Source: Physcia stellaris
Taxonomy: Eukaryota; Ascomycota; Lecanoromycetes; Caliciales; Physciaceae
DNA length: 30,053 nt
Direction of reading: 5' to 3'
Assembly (NCBI GenBank): GCA_018902385.1
Contig: JABSSW010000100.1
Span: 1-30,053, forward strand
Made by a program: the position numbers and the translations under genes. Position 1 is the first letter of the stretch. The number at the start of each line of letters is the position of its first letter. Below the pieces are notes generated by a model. That model had not been told where the DNA came from, did no database searches, and was given only the letters and a program-made list of their open reading frames with translations. Below are positions 25,611-30,053 of the stretch, one piece after another.

Positions 25611-26126
25611 ACACGTACGTCGATGAATTTTTGTAATTCATAATAATTACGTTAAAACTTTTTTGATTTTTTGATTGACGACAGTAAATTTGTGTCGATC
25701 ATTTAAATGAATTTGTCATTGATAAAAAAATTAAACAATCAATGATTGATGTGTAATCGCAATTTCGTATTGCGATTATAATTTTTGTTTGCAATGATAA
25801 CGAATATGCGTCAAATTGTGTTATGATATTGAAATTTTTAATGTTTATAATTACACGATTTTTTTCTCGTCGTCAACGTTTTTTCAAACACAAAAACAAA
25901 AATAAAAAACGACGTTGATTGATTAATTCAGAACATTCGATTAATTCAATGCAAATCGTCGAAAATTTTGTCAATCAATTTTTGTTTTTTGCATTCAAAA
26001 ATACATTTTTGTTTTTGCATTCAAAAAATACATTTTTGTTTTTTTTGATACACGTTTTTTTTAATCATTTTTCAATGATATTTTTATTCAATTCTTTTTC
26101 GACATTTCGACAAAGTCGATATTTTG
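25611..26126. other. AT-rich tract with short tandem repeat
   Basis: No gene recognised. At about 25978-26045 a phrase TTTTTGTTTTTGCATTCAAAAAA recurs about three times. On minus it continues the frame of the neighbouring pol-like remnant through a TGA but shows no motif. Confidence 0.4.
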
Positions 26127-27000
26127 TCAAAACGTCGAATTTTTTTTAACAATTTTGACGAATGAATTTAATTCGTCGAAATTGTAAACTGTAACGTCGT
26201 TAAACAAAACGATTTCGATCAACGAAATAAAAACGTTTGTAAAAGATTTTTCGAAATCGCTATCATTGATTTTGATTGTAAAAATTTTTCGCAATTCAGC
26301 AATTGACATCGAAATTTGTGACAAAATGACAAACGATATTGATGTTTGTGACGAAATAATTAACGACGATGAAATAATTGACGTAATCGAAAAATTATTA
26401 TCGATTGCAACAACGACGACGTAAATCACGACGCAAACGAAAATGAATTTTTTTGAATCAATCATTTTGTGAATAAATTTTGATTTTTTGACGACGAAAT
26501 ATTTAACATTTTCGTCGTCGATATCGATATAAAAATCATTGAAAAAATCAATTTCAAATATTTTGTTTAGTCGAAAATTTCTAAAAATCATGATTGAAAA
26601 TTTTTTATCGTTGCGTACAACAATAAACTTAATAAACGCGTCAACGAAATGAACATACAAAATGAAATTGAAATTGTCATTCGATTCAAACAGAATTTTT
26701 TTGTAATTGACAATTCAACATAATAAACGACGATGATCATTTCGATATGTGACGAAATGATTGTAATTTTTTGAAATGAACAAATCGTTCAATCGTCAAT
26801 TTGAAAAAGCGTATTTTCAATGATATAATTATGTCGATATTATTTATCATTGCGTGTTTTTTAATCATGTCGATAACGAAATTTTCGAATTCAATAATGT
26901 CATTGTTTAAAACATGTTGATTTTCAAATTGTCAACGAAATAAAATTTCGCGTTCAACAACAACGTGATTTTTTGATCATTTTTTGTGTCAAACATGTAA
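26127..27000 (-). pseudogene. Probable Ty3-type pre-RT remnant
   Basis: A minus frame of 177 residues at 26660-26127 ends with VTVYNFDELNSFVKIVKKNSTF. That resembles the segment DVTVYGxxExxxxxxxVVEEYPxLW that precedes RT in one group of fungal Ty3 elements, after loss of Gly, Pro and Trp. Upstream, a frame reads through TGA as HVxHKKxSKNHVVVEREILFR and onward. RT itself is not seen. Assignment rests on one short motif. Confidence 0.42.
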
Positions 27001-28246
27001 ATATTACATATGACATATTTTCAATTTTTATGTCGATTAATATTTAAATTACGAATTTGAAATGACGAAATCATAATACGAATGAAAATATTGAATGTTT
27101 GTGTTTTAAAAAAATTTCGATTCATAAATGAAACGTTAATATCGATGTTCAAACACACGTTTTTTAACACGACGATTACGACAAATAAAATTTTGATTTT
27201 GACGTAATTTCAATCACGAAATTCGTATTCGATGTCAATATTTGTTGACGAATCGACGTTAAAACGAATAATGATTAATTCAAACGAAATAAATGAATTC
27301 GTAAATTCAGCAAACGTGATCGTATTCGATTGATCGAATTCGTTAATTTTTTTGTAACATCGATTGTAAATGAATTGACATTTTTGACAAAATAAATTTC
27401 GACGTCGTTAAAAAATTTCGATTTTTTTGAAAAATCAAATTACAATCAACACGAAAATTGTAAAATTCGTACTAGAAATAATATAATTTAATGAATTATT
27501 GACATCAGAAATGTATAATTTGAAATGTAATATATTGATTTATTAATCGTTACAAAACAAATTACGTTTTGTAATTGTTTTTTATTTACATTTTATTTGT
27601 TCAATCGTACGAATTCGATCGATTTCGACTAAAAATATGAATTTGTTGAATTTATCGTTGATCGAATTGTAAAATGATTAAAATTGATTTTTTTCGAAAT
27701 TATTCGAATTTCGATAATCGAATTGTTTAACGAAATACGAATCGCATTTTCGAAAATTTTGAATTTTTATCTTTTACATACGTTTTTTTTTAACATCGAA
27801 TTTTTTTGAAATCAACATGTTAACAGAAATTTTGATGTATTTTGTTTGTTTTGTTTTTGCATCGATTTGAAAAATCATTATGATCGTGATTTTCGCATTT
27901 CGAAATATTTTGTTTCGAATTCGATAATCAATTTGCGTTAAAAATTTGAAAGAACATTTTTTTGAATGATTCAAAAAAAGTATAATTTAATGAATTAACT
28001 GTTTGCTATTTTCATGATCGAATGTTTGATTTCGTACAATTCACAATTTTCGATATAATGATTGACAATTGATTTGTTGACAGAAAATTCTGAATTCGAA
28101 CATTTTTTTATTTTTTCATTTTTTTATTTCGAATATCAACATCGATATTATGAAAAAATGTGTAAACGCGATAGACGTTTATTAATCGCGATCGCATTGA
28201 TATTCAAATTTCGAAATTTTTTTTTTATTTCATTTCACATTTTTAT
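27001..28246. other. AT-rich tract, nothing recognised
   Basis: Heavily mutated sequence of the same composition. Short open frames on both strands (for example 27774-27974 minus and 28062-28340 plus) are Phe, Ile, Lys and Asn-rich and show no domain. Confidence 0.5.
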
Positions 28247-28516
28247 TCAACGATTTATCGTTCGATTAAATCGAACAGCAATTTTTGAAAATATTTTAAC
28301 ACAATTCAACTTTTCATGCGTCGTAAATTTTAAACAATAAATAATACACAAAATTTTTGAAAACGAAAATATGTTAACATGTAATAAATATTTCAATTCA
28401 TTTTTTCGTGATTTTCGATGATTTGTTTTTTTATTGATATTAAATTTTTTGAATTTTCGTTGTGAAATTGTCGCAAAGTTTTTCGAAAATGTTTGACAAA
28501 CGATGCAAATTTTCAA
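28247..28516 (-). repeat. Third copy of the post-chromodomain block
   Basis: A minus frame ends YCLKFTTHEKLNCVKIFSKIAVRF, matching SKFTSHEKLNRVKNIFKNCRQ at 12421-12618. Here the block lies in a frame that upstream has CIVCQTFSKNF. No chromodomain adjoins it, so it is an isolated or rearranged fragment. Confidence 0.5.
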
Positions 28517-28979
28517 ATCGCGTTTTCATAATTTTTTCATTTTATTAAATAATAAAAATCGAATTCGTTGTAAAATTTGTGTTTGAAATTTCATTTGTTT
28601 TGAAAATTTTGTTGTTTTTAATGATTTCGATTTCATAGAATTTTTCGTGATTTTCATTTTCATGTTTTCGTTTAATTCGATATTTTCAACTTGATACGAA
28701 AATTCAGAAAATTGTGACGTTTGCGCGTTTTTTTTTTCAAAATGAATTTTTTCAAAAAAAAACATGAAAAACGTTATGAATACGTCAACGTTTGAATAAA
28801 TTTAAACGATAAATTTGATTTTTTATAATTTTTAAAATTTTGAATAATTTGAAAAATTTTCATTTTAGTTTTTTGTTTCGTTTAATTTTGATGTTTTTTT
28901 CGTTTAAATTCACGTAATTTTCGACGTTATATGGCGTTGATTTTGTGTGTTCGTTTTTGTACATCGTTTGTTGTTGTTA
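28517..28979. other. AT-rich tract, nothing recognised
   Basis: It contains an open minus frame at 28526-28765 rich in Lys, Ser and Phe with no motif I can name. The right edge is set by the LTR start at 28980. Confidence 0.45.
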
Positions 28980-29376
28980 TGTCACGAATAAATTGTTTTC
29001 AATATTCGAAATAATTGATTAAATGTTCAACGTGTTTTTGCGAATTTGAATTTAATTTTTTTGTTTTATGTTTTTTCGAAAAACATGCGAAATGAATATT
29101 CAAACATAATTTCGAAGAAAAAAATGTTTGTTATTATGAATCGTGTTTGTATAATTATATTGATTGATTAATTAAACGAAAACAATAAATTTGCAAAAAC
29201 AAATAAATACAAAATGTTGAAATTGCAAACAATGTGCGACGTCAAATTTCAAATCACGTTAATTTCGACGTAAAATCAAAACATAATTCGTTGTTCGATC
29301 ATATCATATTAATTATTTATTTGTGAAACATTTATTAAACATTTATTTGATTTATTTGTCAAACATGTTCGTAACA
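28980..29376 (-). repeat. LTR, 397 bp, beside chromovirus copy 3
   Basis: It starts TGTCACGAA and ends TTCGTAACA, a 9-bp inverted terminal repeat with one mismatch. Its right third matches 7118-7326. To its right lie the conserved block and a minus-strand chromodomain, so it is the 3' LTR of a minus-strand chromovirus that continues beyond the window. Confidence 0.68.
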
Positions 29377-30053
29377 TTTTGTTTATCGCGAGCGTCGTTT
29401 CGACGATTCGTCGTTGATTCGAAATGAAAACGTTGTTAATTGTTTTGAACGAATTCAAAATTCGAAATTTTCATGATTATCATTTTTTGATTTTTTCAAT
29501 ATGTTGCATTAATTCACAATTCAATAAAATCGAACAACAATTTATGAAAATGTTTTTGACACGATTCAATGTTTCATGCGACGTAAATTTTGATTATAAA
29601 CAACGTCGAAACGATGATAATGATGTTGAAATTGAAAAAAAAAATTGAAACGAACGAATAAAATCAAATGAATTCAAATTCATTCGAAATTTTCAAATTT
29701 TAATCGAATGTAATTTCAATGAATGTCAAAACGACGATTTTTTTTCGAAAACGACGACGATTTGCAAATGAATTTTGATCATCGATTTGAAAAACGAAAA
29801 ATGTAAATTTGAATGATTTCGAATTTGCGACGATGAAATGATTTCGATGATAATCATTTATCGCGTCGCGAACGTTATCGAACTTATCGTTATCGACGTA
29901 ATATCAAATTCGATCATGCGATCAATTTGATCAATTGACGCGATATTGAAAACAATCGTAATGATATCGAAATTTCAAAATATCGTTCATTTTTCATTTC
30001 GAAATTCTCGCTGATTATAACAAAATCGAATGATTACCCGTTGATTTGATTTT
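29377..30053 (-). mobile_element. Chromovirus copy 3, 3' end, cut by window edge
   Basis: On minus, reading from the right edge: a chromodomain region at about 29850-30053 aligns with 12690-12860 of the outer element (shared GATATCGAAATT, GATATTGAAAAC, ACGTAATATCAAA), then the conserved block at about 29530-29610. The tandem subterminal repeats of the outer element are missing, and the tail between block and LTR is only about 150 bp. It thus belongs to a related but distinct subfamily. The open + frame at 29424-29648 is antisense to it. Confidence 0.7.

Noticed and set aside
1-30053. Naturally AT-rich genome, organelle or protist DNA
   Set aside because: The low G+C comes from missing CC, CT, AG and GG while CpG is plentiful, and the recently inserted 20-22 kb segment has near-balanced composition. 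That fits mutated repeats in a fungus rather than a uniform AT-rich genome.
1-30053. Canonical CpA-type RIP
   Set aside because: CA and TG remain common, and the LTR pair shows only one CpA change among 31.

Overview
The window looks like a wholly repetitive, heterochromatin-like block from a filamentous ascomycete. I find no host gene, tRNA, rRNA or CRISPR array. Everything recognisable is an LTR retrotransposon of the Ty3/gypsy (Metaviridae) type, including chromodomain-bearing chromoviruses, plus LTR elements without pol that carry C2H2 zinc-finger ORFs. Most of the DNA has been rewritten by C-to-T mutation resembling repeat-induced point mutation (RIP). The context is unusual: CpC and CpT are almost gone (so AG, GG, CC and CT are nearly absent), while CpG and CpA persist. 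Coding remnants therefore lack Trp, Pro and Gly, and most in-frame stops read as TGA or TAA where Trp is expected.

Layout. 1-3295: 3' part of a chromovirus on + (RNase H, integrase, chromodomain, tail repeats, 3' LTR). 3296-5340: degraded, unassigned. 5340-7326: remnants of other elements (an LTR-like end, a zinc-finger module, short tandem repeats, a coiled-coil gag-like stretch, an LTR-like end). 7327-8617: fragment of a second Ty3/gypsy pol on +, from mid-RT to the start of integrase. 8618-8794 and 25437-25610: two LTRs of a third family that may bound a short element carrying a zinc-finger ORF. 11476-25424: a full chromovirus on the minus strand with a CTTTT target-site duplication; its 5' LTR, PBS, gag and protease lie at 22287-25424 and its RT, RNase H, integrase, chromodomain and 3' LTR at 11476-15984. 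These halves are split by a second complete insertion at 15985-22286 (TSD GTCGT), which has related LTRs, gag and zinc-finger ORFs but no pol. 25611-28240: AT-rich remnants, one resembling a Ty3 pre-RT region on minus. 28247-30053: ends of further chromovirus copies, including an LTR at 28980-29376 and a minus-strand chromodomain leaving the window on the right.

How the parts relate. The outer element would have supplied RT, RNase H and integrase; the nested element keeps LTRs, a PBS, a purine-rich tract and gag-like sequence but would need enzymes in trans. In both, the sequence just inside the 5' LTR is complementary to a site within that element's own LTR, and the paired sites differ between the two elements in a matching way. 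This suggests Tf1/sushi-type self-priming rather than tRNA priming. The nested element is far less mutated than its host, so the outer element was probably mutated largely before the nested one arrived.
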